Assembly (NCBI RefSeq): GCF_017377575.1
Contig: NZ_JAFREM010000002.1
Location: 96,419-160,418 of the forward strand
Direction: 5' to 3'
From: Candidatus Enterococcus moelleringii
GTDB taxonomy: Bacteria; Bacillota; Bacilli; Lactobacillales; Enterococcaceae
DNA: 64,000 bases
Positions 1 through 7,985 of the stretch are shown piece by piece. The first letter of the stretch is position 1. The number at the start of each line of letters is the position of its first letter. Below the pieces are notes generated by a model. The model searched no databases. It was given only the letters and a program-made list of their open reading frames with translations, and was not told the origin of the DNA. The translations under genes were made by a program, and so were the position numbers.

Positions 1-101
1 AATAATAGTGCGTTAAATAGGAAGCTGCTTCAGTCAGCTGCTGGTGTTTGTGGATGATTATCCAGGCGCGGCTAGTAAATGGTAAGTAAAAAGGGTGTGA
101 A

Positions 102-150
102 AAATTACAGCAACCAACTTGTCCACAGGACCTGTTGATTGCTGTAATTT
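102..150 (-). terminator. Rho-independent terminator of the 154-948 gene
   Basis: A 12-bp perfect stem (positions 102-113 pair with 139-150) encloses a loop that can pair further. Read on the minus strand it is followed by AATTTTT. It lies immediately after the stop of the minus-strand gene. Confidence 0.75.
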
Positions 151-153
151 AGT

Positions 154-948
154 CTAATAGCAAAAGCTGCAAGCTGTACGATTGCCAACATTTTCCATGG
201 CTACTTCTTCAACCGAATTAGCATTACTAAGCCCTCGGCAACCTGAATGGGAATGGTATTTGGTTCCGGATTGTGGTGCAATAAAGACAGTTTGTGATAC
301 TGGCTGAGGTTGAGGAGCTTGTTGCGCTTCCGCCGCAGCCTGTGCCTGTTGGGCAGCCACTTGTTGCTGTGCAGCAGCTGCTTCTTGAGCTAAGCGATCT
401 TCTTCGGCCTTCTGTGCCGCAAGTTGAGCTTGCTGCTGTTCCTGGGCTTTTCGTTCTTCCTCAGCCTTTTGAGCTTCGGCCGCTTGCTGTTGTTCCAAAG
501 CCTTTTTTTCTTCCTCAGCTTTTTTAGCTTCCGCGGCCAGTCGTTGTTCTTCAGCTTTCTGTTCTTCACGTTTTTGGGCAGAGTCAGATGAAGATTCTGC
601 CGAAGAACTCACAGTACTTTCGGATGTCTTTTGAGTGGAGCTCTCTGAGGTAGCCGAAGAGCCTGTCTTGGGCAGACTTTCTTCAACTCGTGCTGTCTGT
701 TTTTCCGGCGCGGATTCACTTGTAGGAACCAAAATTAACCCCACCGCTGAGACGAGAAAGGCAACACCAACTGCAATCACAGCTTTCTTAGTTTTTAGAT
801 TGTCCTTCTTAATTAGAAAGACGATTGTCGCCGCAACAGCTGCCACAAAGGCAATCATGCCAGTCAATGCTACAAAAGCAGAACCTAAAGCGATGATAAT
901 CCCAACAAATACTAAAGCAGCAATTACTTTCCTACGATTTTCCTTCAT
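154..948 (-). CDS. Membrane protein with Ala/Glu/Lys coiled coil and C-terminal Cys/His motif
   Basis: A 264-residue protein of unknown function. Two or three hydrophobic segments fill roughly residues 8-80 (one starts VIAALVFVGIIIALG). A Ser/Thr-rich stretch follows, then about 90 residues of Ala/Glu/Gln/Lys coiled coil. The C-terminus reads KYHSHSGCRGLSNA...TACSFCY. A similar H-x(n)-C...C-x2-C tail ends many Firmicute surface proteins and extracellular nucleases and may bind a metal. The start was chosen at 948, where AGGAGG lies 11 bases upstream; the frame stays open to a TTG at 1023 without a ribosome site. It is monocistronic and closed by a terminator hairpin. The tail would face outward if the N-terminal helices anchor the protein, which is inference. 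Confidence 0.75.
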   Translation of the reverse strand: MKENRRKVIAALVFVGIIIALGSAFVALTGMIAFVAAVAATIVFLIKKDNLKTKKAVIAVGVAFLVSAVGLILVPTSESAPEKQTARVEESLPKTGSSATSESSTQKTSESTVSSSAESSSDSAQKREEQKAEEQRLAAEAKKAEEEKKALEQQQAAEAQKAEEERKAQEQQQAQLAAQKAEEDRLAQEAAAAQQQVAAQQAQAAAEAQQAPQPQPVSQTVFIAPQSGTKYHSHSGCRGLSNANSVEEVAMENVGNRTACSFCY

Positions 949-1223
949 TTTTTCATAAACCTCCTTTTTTGTTGAACGAATTTCCTCCTTTTTGCGTATG
1001 TTTTCTAATCGGCATTTCCCCAAATGCGTACTTAATAAAATAATACTACAAATTCCATAAAATAGTCAGTTTGATGAGAGCGTTTTTTGGTACAAGAAAA
1101 GATAGCTAAACATTGCTAAAGGTTAAGAATCCGGGATTTTTTTGTGACCTTTTCAACGGAATGACTTTTCTGGAATCAATTTGTGGCATACTAAGCAGAA
1201 AATGTTGTGAATGAGGGATAATA

Positions 1224-1913
1224 ATGACCAAGCTGTTGATTGTGGATGACGAGGAAGATATTCGGGAACTGGAAAAAATGCTGCTGGCTTCTTATGTAGA
1301 TGAAATTATTGAAGCGGAAAATGGGCAGGAAGCACTGGAAATGATCGATCAAGAAGTAGCGTTGATCATCATGGATTATATGATGCCTAAAATGAACGGC
1401 GTGGATGCGGTGAAGGAAATCCGCAAATCCTATTCGGTTCCGATTCTGTTTATTTCGGCAAAAGGGCAGGAATACGACAAAATCGTCGGCTATTCTGCCG
1501 GAGCAGATGATTATTTAGTCAAACCCTTTTCTCCCCAGGAACTGCAGCTGAAGGTGCAAGCAATGCTGCGGCGCTATTTGAACTATAACAATCCACAACT
1601 ACAAACCAACCATGCGCTTCAGATTCGCGGACTTGTTTTGCACCCGGAAACACGAAAGGTAGCGTTGGAGGAGCAGGAAGTGACTTTAACGGGAAAAGAG
1701 TTCGACATCCTGCAGCTGTTGGCCGCATCACCCGGTCATGTTTTCTCAGCTGAAGCGATTTACGAAGCGGTGTGGCAGGAGCCCTATTTTTACAGCTCCA
1801 GCAGCACCATCATGACCCATATAAAAAAATTGCGGCAAAAAATCGAACAGGATCCGAAGAAACCGCAGTACATTTTGACCGTATGGGGAGTGGGTTATAA
1901 AATTGAACAGTAA
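1224..1913 (+). CDS. OmpR/PhoB-family response regulator (VanR-like)
   Basis: A 229-residue DNA-binding response regulator. The receiver domain (residues 1-115) has the acidic pair in LLIVDDEED, phospho-acceptor Asp51 in MDYMMPKMNG and Lys100 in VKPF. A winged-helix effector domain follows (about 130-229, ending YILTVWGVGYKIEQ). The gene overlaps the kinase gene at 1903 by 11 bases, so the pair is co-translated. Four phased direct repeats at 3275-3312, ahead of the polymer operon, have the spacing expected for an OmpR-family tandem site, so this regulator probably activates the genes from 3379 onward. The resemblance to VanR is family-level only; no vancomycin resistance genes are present. 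Confidence 0.93.
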   Translation: MTKLLIVDDEEDIRELEKMLLASYVDEIIEAENGQEALEMIDQEVALIIMDYMMPKMNGVDAVKEIRKSYSVPILFISAKGQEYDKIVGYSAGADDYLVKPFSPQELQLKVQAMLRRYLNYNNPQLQTNHALQIRGLVLHPETRKVALEEQEVTLTGKEFDILQLLAASPGHVFSAEAIYEAVWQEPYFYSSSSTIMTHIKKLRQKIEQDPKKPQYILTVWGVGYKIEQ

Positions 1914-3174
1914 AAAAACTACCTTTCCTAAAGAGATTTTTCGCTATTTAATTCTAAGTGTTGTGAGTGGCGGCGTCTTGTTCTTGCTGCTGTTTTTAGG
2001 AAATCAAGCGTTGTACCATCAAGTGATTCAGCCGCAAATGGAAAAGAAGGATTTGTCCGAGGCAACAGAGGAGTTTCAAGCCTTTGTTACTCAGCAGGAA
2101 GCTAGTAGTTCAAGCCGGTTTACTTGGCGATCCTCTGACGGCGCTGTTTTCTATTTACGAAATAATTCTGGGAATGGCAATGAGCCGAAATTCCATAAAG
2201 AACCTGAAGGACCAATGGATGAGCGGCGTCCGTTGGGAACAGAAAAAGAAACGAATATTACTTACTCGGATGGTCAAACAGCTACGACCTTTTTGGTGGT
2301 AGAGAATCGCTGGATTATGTACATCGGTATCGTTGCCTCCGTCGTCTTAGGATTGATTTTTGCGCTGGTTTTGTTTTATCGCCAGCTGTTGAATAAGGCG
2401 AAATACATGCACCAAATTGAAAAGGGCACGATTATTTTAGAGGCGGGGGATCTTGATTATCGGATCGCGGAAGAGGGGCATGATGAGCTGACCCAAATCG
2501 CCGCCAGCATTAACAAGATGAGTCAATCCCTCAGTGAGAAGATTATTTTGGAAGCGAAGGCGACTCAGACCTCTAGAGAAATTATCAGTGATTTAAGTCA
2601 TGATATTCGAACACCGTTGACGATTCTAAGCGGCTATTTGCCAGTGCTGCTGGACACCGACTTAACCGAAGAGCAGCGGAAATACCTGAATTTGATTCAT
2701 AAGAAAACCCAGCAAATGAATAATCGAGTGAATGATTTGCTGGAATACGCCACGATTTTTTCCGGACAGCGTCCTTTAGAGCTGCAAATGATCGACAGCC
2801 GCATGCTGTTTGAACAATTTATTACAGAGCTGATGCCAATTGCTGAAGTCACTTATGAATTAGACATTCCGGCGCAGGCCAAGATAGTTGGCGACATGAG
2901 CTTGCTGGAGCGCTTGTTTGATAATTTGATTTCCAATATTAATCAACACGCTGAGCTGGAAGAGGGAGTAACCATTCAGATTCAGCCCCAGGAGGATCAG
3001 CTGCATGTTCTGATTAAGAATAAGGTAGCTAAGTCCGATTCAAGTATCGGAAAATCCTTGGGAGTAAAAATTTCTGCCATGATTGCCGAGCTTCATCAGG
3101 GGCAAATGATCAGTACATTAACTGGGGAAACCTATCAAACAGAACTGGTTCTGCCAATCAAGTTCGAAAAATAG
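1903..3174 (+). CDS. Sensor histidine kinase partner of the 1224 regulator
   Basis: A 423-residue membrane kinase. TM1 lies at about residues 13-35, followed by an extracellular loop of about 110 residues rich in Ser, Asn and charged residues. TM2 (about 145-165), a HAMP linker and a DHp domain with phospho-acceptor His233 in DLSHDIRTPLT follow, then an HATPase domain. The N-box reads LFDNLISNINQHA; the later G-boxes are weaker than usual (GKSLGVKISAMIAE). Translation starts at TTG 1903 inside the regulator gene, with GGGGAG upstream. The loop lacks a recognisable ligand-binding fold, so the stimulus is unknown; a cell-envelope signal would fit the operon downstream. Confidence 0.9.
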   Translation: MNSKKTTFPKEIFRYLILSVVSGGVLFLLLFLGNQALYHQVIQPQMEKKDLSEATEEFQAFVTQQEASSSSRFTWRSSDGAVFYLRNNSGNGNEPKFHKEPEGPMDERRPLGTEKETNITYSDGQTATTFLVVENRWIMYIGIVASVVLGLIFALVLFYRQLLNKAKYMHQIEKGTIILEAGDLDYRIAEEGHDELTQIAASINKMSQSLSEKIILEAKATQTSREIISDLSHDIRTPLTILSGYLPVLLDTDLTEEQRKYLNLIHKKTQQMNNRVNDLLEYATIFSGQRPLELQMIDSRMLFEQFITELMPIAEVTYELDIPAQAKIVGDMSLLERLFDNLISNINQHAELEEGVTIQIQPQEDQLHVLIKNKVAKSDSSIGKSLGVKISAMIAELHQGQMISTLTGETYQTELVLPIKFEK

Positions 3175-3195
3175 CCAAACAACTGAAGATATCCA

Positions 3196-3232
3196 ACAGG
3201 AGCAGTCGATTATCCGCTGCTTCTTTTTTTGC
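3196..3232 (+). terminator. Probable terminator after the two-component genes
   Basis: A short GAGCAG/CTGCTTC stem is followed by a run of seven T. The stem is imperfect, so some readthrough into the polymer operon is possible. Confidence 0.4.
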
Positions 3233-3274
3233 GAGTAAAAAGCTGAGTGAGTTTGAGGAGCCTTTCTATCAAAC

Positions 3275-3327
3275 TTCAGATTTGTTCAGATTTACTTCAG
3301 AAGGAGTTCAGATTCGCCGGTTATGAT
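3275..3327 (+). promoter_or_regulatory. Four phased TTCAGA direct repeats plus -10: response-regulator box
   Basis: TTCAGA begins at 3275, 3285, 3296 and 3307, so the copies are 10-11 bp apart on one face of the helix. A TATGAT -10 lies at 3322-3327, and no good -35 exists because the repeats cover that position. This is the usual layout of a promoter that needs an OmpR-family activator. The adjacent 1224/1903 system is the natural candidate. The first gene starts at 3379. Confidence 0.65.
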
Positions 3328-3378
3328 ACATTCATCGCTACTAAATAAACGAGGATTGAAACAAGGAGGAATATCCAC

Positions 3379-4164
3379 ATGGCAAAAGCAAAGGTGAAAA
3401 GCGGGGAGATATTTGAACGCAGAGAGAAAAAATATTTGCTGACACCAGAAAAATTTGAGGTGCTGCTGACTCGCTTACAGGAATATATGACGATTGATGA
3501 GTATGGACTGCATACGATCCACACCATCTATTACGACACGGAAGATTTGGCGGTGATTCGTCATTCGGTGGACAAACCGAAATTCAAAGAAAAAATGCGG
3601 CTGCGCAGTTATGGATTGGCCACTAATCAATCAAAGGTATATCTGGAATTGAAAAAGAAGGTGGCTGGCGTCACCTACAAACGGAGAACAGCGATGTCTT
3701 ATCAGGAGGCCAAGAACTTTTTAACCTACGGGGTGAAGCCCCAGGAGCAAAAGCAAATCTTCAAGGAAATTGATTGGTACACTCAGCAACAGGAGCTGCG
3801 GCCAACTACCCTAATCAGCTATGACCGAATGGCTTTGAAGTCTAAAAGGGATGAAAATTTCCGTATTACCTTTGATCAGAACATCCGCTATTCGTTGGAG
3901 CATTTTGAATTGGATCGGGTGGACCAGCATCCGCAAACGCTATTAACGAAGGAGCCGACAGTTTTGATGGAGGTTAAGATTTTTGAAGCCTTCCCCTTAG
4001 AAATCAGCCGCCTGTTCTCAGAACTACAGATTTTTCAAGGGAAATTTACGAAGTACGGCAATGTTTATCATTGGGTACTGTTTCCGGAATGGGAGCAGCA
4101 GGTGGCAAGTCACGCTGGTCCAAAAACAAAAACAATTAAGGGAGGAGAATCGATTTATGCTTGA
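3379..4164 (+). CDS. VTC-domain polyphosphate polymerase-like protein
   Basis: A 261-residue soluble protein of the VTC/CYTH-like tunnel fold. The conserved charged strands are all present: FERREKKYLL at the start, KFKEKMRLRSYG, LELKKKVAGVTYKRR, ISYDRMAL, FRITFDQNIRY, LMEVKIFEAFP and KFTKYGNVYHW. These Lys/Arg/Glu residues line the nucleotide and polyphosphate tunnel in the Vtc4 family, so catalysis looks possible. It starts at ATG after AAGGAGG and overlaps the DUF4956 gene by 8 bases. VTC-domain and DUF4956 proteins are commonly neighbours in Firmicutes and are often found with secreted carbohydrate-binding proteins. Whether the product is polyphosphate or another polyanion cannot be told from the sequence. 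Confidence 0.85.
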   Translation: MAKAKVKSGEIFERREKKYLLTPEKFEVLLTRLQEYMTIDEYGLHTIHTIYYDTEDLAVIRHSVDKPKFKEKMRLRSYGLATNQSKVYLELKKKVAGVTYKRRTAMSYQEAKNFLTYGVKPQEQKQIFKEIDWYTQQQELRPTTLISYDRMALKSKRDENFRITFDQNIRYSLEHFELDRVDQHPQTLLTKEPTVLMEVKIFEAFPLEISRLFSELQIFQGKFTKYGNVYHWVLFPEWEQQVASHAGPKTKTIKGGESIYA

Positions 4165-4834
4165 GAGTATTCTTAGCAGCAATGTCAGTGCCATGACCGT
4201 GACACTGACGCAGGTTTTATTAACGATTTCATCGAGTTTGATTTTAGGCTTTATCATTGCGATGGTGCACAAATACCGCAACAGCTATTCTAAAAACTTT
4301 ATGTTTACCATCGCTCTGCTGCCGGTGTTGGTTTCGTCGGTGATTATGATGGTTAACGGAAATTTAGGTGCCGGGATTACGGTAGCTGGAGCCTTCAGCC
4401 TGGTTCGTTTCCGTTCGGCACCGGGGAATGCCCGGGAAATTACCACGATTTTTTTCTCAATGGCCGTGGGTTTAGCGATTGGCATGGGCTATATCGTCTA
4501 TGCAGCCATTTTTAGTTTAATTGTCAGCTTGGCCATGATCGTATACACCAATCTGCGGTTTGGCGATGCGACAGAGAATGCGCGGCAAGTGCGAATTACG
4601 GTGCCGGAATACACCAACTACATGAAAGATTTTGACGACGTGTTGCAGAAATTTACCGATTATCACCAGCTGGACCAGATTAAAACTACCAACTTAGGCA
4701 GCTTGTTTGAAGTTTCCTTCACGGTGCATGAAAAAAATCCCTATAAAGAGAAGGAATTTTTAGACGAGCTGCGGTTGGTCAACAGCAACCTGCCGATCAT
4801 TGTCCAGCCAGCCGGAAGTGGGAAAGACTTATAG
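4157..4834 (+). CDS. DUF4956 membrane protein
   Basis: A 225-residue protein with about four N-terminal transmembrane helices (residues 10-130, including ITISSSLILGFIIAMV and a conserved AGAFSLVRFRSAPGNAREI loop). A cytosolic domain of about 90 residues follows. The loop motif and layout are those of DUF4956. The start at 4157 is fixed by AGGGAGGAG just upstream and by the 8-base overlap with the VTC gene. An upstream extension in frame would lie wholly inside the VTC gene and lacks a ribosome site. It is probably the membrane partner of the VTC enzyme, perhaps guiding the polymer across or along the membrane; no biochemical role is established for the family. Confidence 0.85.
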   Translation: MLESILSSNVSAMTVTLTQVLLTISSSLILGFIIAMVHKYRNSYSKNFMFTIALLPVLVSSVIMMVNGNLGAGITVAGAFSLVRFRSAPGNAREITTIFFSMAVGLAIGMGYIVYAAIFSLIVSLAMIVYTNLRFGDATENARQVRITVPEYTNYMKDFDDVLQKFTDYHQLDQIKTTNLGSLFEVSFTVHEKNPYKEKEFLDELRLVNSNLPIIVQPAGSGKDL

Positions 4835-4857
4835 CCCACAGAAAGAAGAGGGGTAGT

Positions 4858-4953
4858 ATGTTAATTTGTTTGACCGCCTTACTTGGTTTCGTATGGATGC
4901 TGTTACCTGAAAGAAATGAGCAGATGATTGACCCCAAGCAAAAAAGGGATTAG
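4858..4953 (+). CDS. 31-residue single-helix membrane peptide
   Basis: A small open frame starts at ATG with AAGAGGGG 4 bases upstream. It encodes one hydrophobic helix (ICLTALLGFVWMLL) and a charged tail ending in PKQKRD. It sits between the DUF4956 gene and the beta-helix gene on the same strand, with spacing typical of the operon. Length, ribosome site and position support a real gene; composition alone does not prove it. It could be an accessory subunit of the DUF4956 protein. Confidence 0.5.
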   Translation: MLICLTALLGFVWMLLPERNEQMIDPKQKRD

Positions 4954-5072
4954 CGGATAAAAACAGGAAATCGGCTAATTACTTAACTAACACCTAGATG
5001 CAAAGCAAAGCCAGACTACGGCAATATCACTTTGCAGATGCTTAAAACGAAAGAGAAGAGAGGATGAACTGT

Positions 5073-6884
5073 ATGAAAAAACGACTATCGATTGCCTCTG
5101 CTTTATTGGCACTTGCACTAACTGGCGGCATTGTTTACAAAGTGACGGCCAGTCAAACGGAGGAAGCTAGTACGGCTGCCAGCTTAACGGGTTCTTCCAC
5201 TACTAATATAGCCAACTCGGCGGCTACGTCGACTGCTGGAGAATACGACGACGAAGACAAGACCACTACCTATGACGAAAGTACTGCTACGACGATTACC
5301 TTGGCAGATGGCAGCTCCGCAGTTGATGGTGAAGGTGCAGAAGTCTCAGAGGACACGGTCACAATTACTAAAGGAGGCACTTATGTCTTATCTGGGACAC
5401 TCACCAATGGTCAAATTGTTGTTAACAACACGGATAGTGACACGGTGAGAATCGTACTGGATGGTGTTGAAATTACCAACGAAACTACCGCTGCCCTTTC
5501 CGTTTTGCAGGCAGAAAAAACTATTTTGACCACTGCAGAAAACACCGACAACCAAATAGCGGCTACTGCTGAAAGTTTTCCTGAGACGGATGAAGCCCAA
5601 GCCGCCATCTACAGCGAGGATGACTTAACGTTGAATGGCACGGGTACTTTAACGGTCCAAGCCACAGCTGGTCATGGGATTCAAAGTAAAAATGACTTAA
5701 AGGTCACTAGCGGAACTTACACCATCGACAGCGGCAATGAAGGCATGAAAGGCAAGGACTCGGTGCAGATTTTGGACGGAGACTTTACGATCCAAGCGGC
5801 TAATGATGGGATTCAAGCCACCAATGCCGAAGAAGCAGACAAAGGCTACATTATTTTAGACGGTGGCACCTATACCATCGATAGCGAAACAGATGGAGTT
5901 CAGGCTGAAACGTATTTAATTGCCAATAATCCAATGATGGATATTGCTACCAACAGCAGCGGGACCGTTGATTCTGCTTCAAGCTACAAAGGTCTCAAAG
6001 CCAGCGGGGATGTAACCATCTATGGCGGTACCTATACGATTGATTCGGTGGATGACAGTGTCCATTCCAACAGCAATGTCACAGTGGCTGGCGGCACGCT
6101 GAACCTGACGACCGAAGACGACGGGATTCATGCCGACAGTACCACCACAATTTCTGATGGCGAAGTCAATGTGCTGAATTCTTATGAAGGAATTGAAGGC
6201 GCAAATGTTGTTTTCTCTGGCGGGAATGTCACTGTGGTTGCTACTGATGACGGGGTGAATGCGGCCGGCGGGTCCACTACGAATGAAACGACAGAAGCTG
6301 GTGGTCCAAACCAGTTTGGCGCTGATTCCTTCCAAGAGGGCAGCAGCGGGGAGTATTCCATCACGATTGAAGGCGGAACGATTCAAGTGGATGCGGAAGG
6401 CGATGGTCTAGATTCCAATGGCGATATTTCCATGACCGGTGGTCAAATGACAGTTTACGGTCCGGTCAGTGGCGGGAATGGCGCGCTGGATTATGATGGC
6501 ACCTTTGATGTCAGCGGTGGAACACTTTACACCTTAGGTTCGGCGGAAATGGCGCAATCCGCCAGCGATACCTCTACTCAGCCAAGTATTCAGATTTGGC
6601 TAGACAGCGAGCTGCAAGCCGGTGAAGTAGCTACTGTAACGGATAGTCAGGGAAGTGTGATTGGTGTAGTGACTGCGGCTAAAGCCTTCTCTAATTTCAT
6701 TTTCAGTGATCCAGCCATTCAAACTGGTGAAACCTACACCGTGGACTTTTCAAGCGGCACTTCTACCACCGTTACCGTTGATTCCACAGTGATATCCGTT
6801 GACTCATCCGGTGCTGCGGTGGAAGCTAACCAAGGAATGATGGGTGGCGGCGGTCCTGGAGGCGGCATGGGCGGCCGACAATAA
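5073..6884 (+). CDS. Secreted beta-helix carbohydrate-binding protein (Cthe_2159-like)
   Basis: A 603-residue exported protein. A signal peptide (KKRLSIASALLALALTGG) precedes a low-complexity Ser/Thr/Ala region. A long right-handed beta-helix follows, built from repeats such as TIDSGNEGMKGKDSV, TIDSETDGVQAE, DSVDDSVHSNSNV, TEDDGIHADS and DAEGDGLDSNG. The Asp-rich turns resemble the calcium and polysaccharide-binding Cthe_2159 family. The C-terminus is Gly-rich (MMGGGGPGGGMGG) with no LPXTG motif. ATG 5073 was preferred because AGAGAGG lies 9 bases upstream; an in-frame ATG at 5064 is too close. It probably binds or organises the polymer or glycan made by the neighbouring enzymes. Confidence 0.82.
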   Translation: MKKRLSIASALLALALTGGIVYKVTASQTEEASTAASLTGSSTTNIANSAATSTAGEYDDEDKTTTYDESTATTITLADGSSAVDGEGAEVSEDTVTITKGGTYVLSGTLTNGQIVVNNTDSDTVRIVLDGVEITNETTAALSVLQAEKTILTTAENTDNQIAATAESFPETDEAQAAIYSEDDLTLNGTGTLTVQATAGHGIQSKNDLKVTSGTYTIDSGNEGMKGKDSVQILDGDFTIQAANDGIQATNAEEADKGYIILDGGTYTIDSETDGVQAETYLIANNPMMDIATNSSGTVDSASSYKGLKASGDVTIYGGTYTIDSVDDSVHSNSNVTVAGGTLNLTTEDDGIHADSTTTISDGEVNVLNSYEGIEGANVVFSGGNVTVVATDDGVNAAGGSTTNETTEAGGPNQFGADSFQEGSSGEYSITIEGGTIQVDAEGDGLDSNGDISMTGGQMTVYGPVSGGNGALDYDGTFDVSGGTLYTLGSAEMAQSASDTSTQPSIQIWLDSELQAGEVATVTDSQGSVIGVVTAAKAFSNFIFSDPAIQTGETYTVDFSSGTSTTVTVDSTVISVDSSGAAVEANQGMMGGGGPGGGMGGRQ

Positions 6885-6890
6885 GCGGCG

Positions 6891-6916
6891 AAGAAGGGCT
6901 TTCCCTTCTTTGTTTT
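6891..6916 (+). terminator. Intercistronic hairpin, likely partial terminator
   Basis: AAGAAGGG and CCCTTCTT form an 8-bp stem with a CTTT loop, followed by TGTTTT. It lies between the beta-helix gene and the glycosyltransferase gene. It may lower expression of the downstream genes or protect the upstream mRNA end. Confidence 0.5.
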
Positions 6917-6935
6917 ACAGAAAGGAGCGAATGCT

Positions 6936-7985
6936 ATGAAAGCCAGTATCGTCATTCCAGCCTATGAACCAGAACCTCACTTTTTGACTTTTTTAGCCAA
7001 TCTGCTATGCCAAACGGATCGTCCTATCATTGTAGTTGATGATGGATCGGGCCCCGATTATCAATCAGTTTTTGAAGAAGCGAAACGCAAAGGCGTCATT
7101 TTACTGACCCATGGGCAGAATTTGGGGAAAGGGGCCGCCCTAAAAACCGCCATGCGTTTTCAATTGCGGCATATACCTGAGGCCAGCGGCATTGTCACCG
7201 CCGATAGTGATGGACAGCATCGGGTGACTGATATTTTGAAAGTTGCCAGCCTGGTAGAAGAGCATCAGGATACGTTGTTCTTAGGTGCGCGTCAGTTTGA
7301 TCAAGACCATGTGCCTTTTAAAAGTCGTTATGGCAATCTGCTGACTGCTAAGATGTTCCAATTTTCCACCGGTACTGCCTTATCCGATACCCAAACGGGC
7401 TTGCGGGGAATCCCCCAAAGCCATCTAGAACAAATGCTGGAAATTCCCGGAAGACGGTTTGAATATGAAATGAACATGCTGATGCAAGCTAAAGAGATGA
7501 GACTAACCCTTGAAGAAGTGCCTATTGAGACAATTTATTTTGGCAACAACGAGCATTCCCATTTTCGTAGTGTGGCGGATTCATTGCTGGTTTATCTGCC
7601 CTTTTTGAAATTTATTGCCAGCTCAGGCCTGTCAGCGGTCTTCGATATTTTGTTTTTTGTCATCTTATTGAAGCTGGTTTTCCCAACAGCTCCGAATGCA
7701 TTATTTGCGGCGACAGCTCTAGCCAGAATCAGCAGCGGCTTTTTGAACTATCAGCTGAATCGGCGTTTTGTTTTCAAAACCAACCATAAACAACTAAAAG
7801 AAGCTGGCAAATACGCCTTGCTCTTTGTGAGTCAATTACTGTTAAGCTGTCTGCTGGTTCAAGGCCTGTCAGGTTTGTTTCAGCACATTATTTTAATTAA
7901 GGTAGTCGTTGATTGCGGGATTTTCTTTCTCAGCTTTTACATTCAACGGCGCTTTGTCTTTAAGAGAGGAGGGTATGAGATTTGA
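6936..7985 (+). CDS. GT2 glycosyltransferase fused to a GtrA-like membrane domain
   Basis: A 349-residue bifunctional-looking protein. Residues 1-220 form a family 2 glycosyltransferase of the dolichyl/undecaprenyl-phosphate hexose synthase type: VIPAYEPE at the start, VVDDGSG, the DSDGQH metal site, and the QTGLRGIP and RFEYEMNML acceptor motifs. Residues 220-349 hold four transmembrane helices of a GtrA domain (FIASSGLSAVFDILFF; NYQLNRRFVFK). Such fusions are thought to make a lipid-phosphate sugar and help flip it. It starts at ATG after AAAGGAG. It follows the beta-helix gene and overlaps the phosphodiester glycosidase gene by four bases, so the two are co-translated. Confidence 0.88.
   Translation: MKASIVIPAYEPEPHFLTFLANLLCQTDRPIIVVDDGSGPDYQSVFEEAKRKGVILLTHGQNLGKGAALKTAMRFQLRHIPEASGIVTADSDGQHRVTDILKVASLVEEHQDTLFLGARQFDQDHVPFKSRYGNLLTAKMFQFSTGTALSDTQTGLRGIPQSHLEQMLEIPGRRFEYEMNMLMQAKEMRLTLEEVPIETIYFGNNEHSHFRSVADSLLVYLPFLKFIASSGLSAVFDILFFVILLKLVFPTAPNALFAATALARISSGFLNYQLNRRFVFKTNHKQLKEAGKYALLFVSQLLLSCLLVQGLSGLFQHIILIKVVVDCGIFFLSFYIQRRFVFKRGGYEI

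Noticed and set aside
294..958. Two plus-strand frames opposite the 154-948 gene
   Set aside because: Both are shadows of a biased Ala/Glu/Lys coding region and lack start signals.
1224..3174. Vancomycin resistance regulators
   Set aside because: The similarity to VanR/VanS is only at family level and no vanHAX-like genes are in the window.
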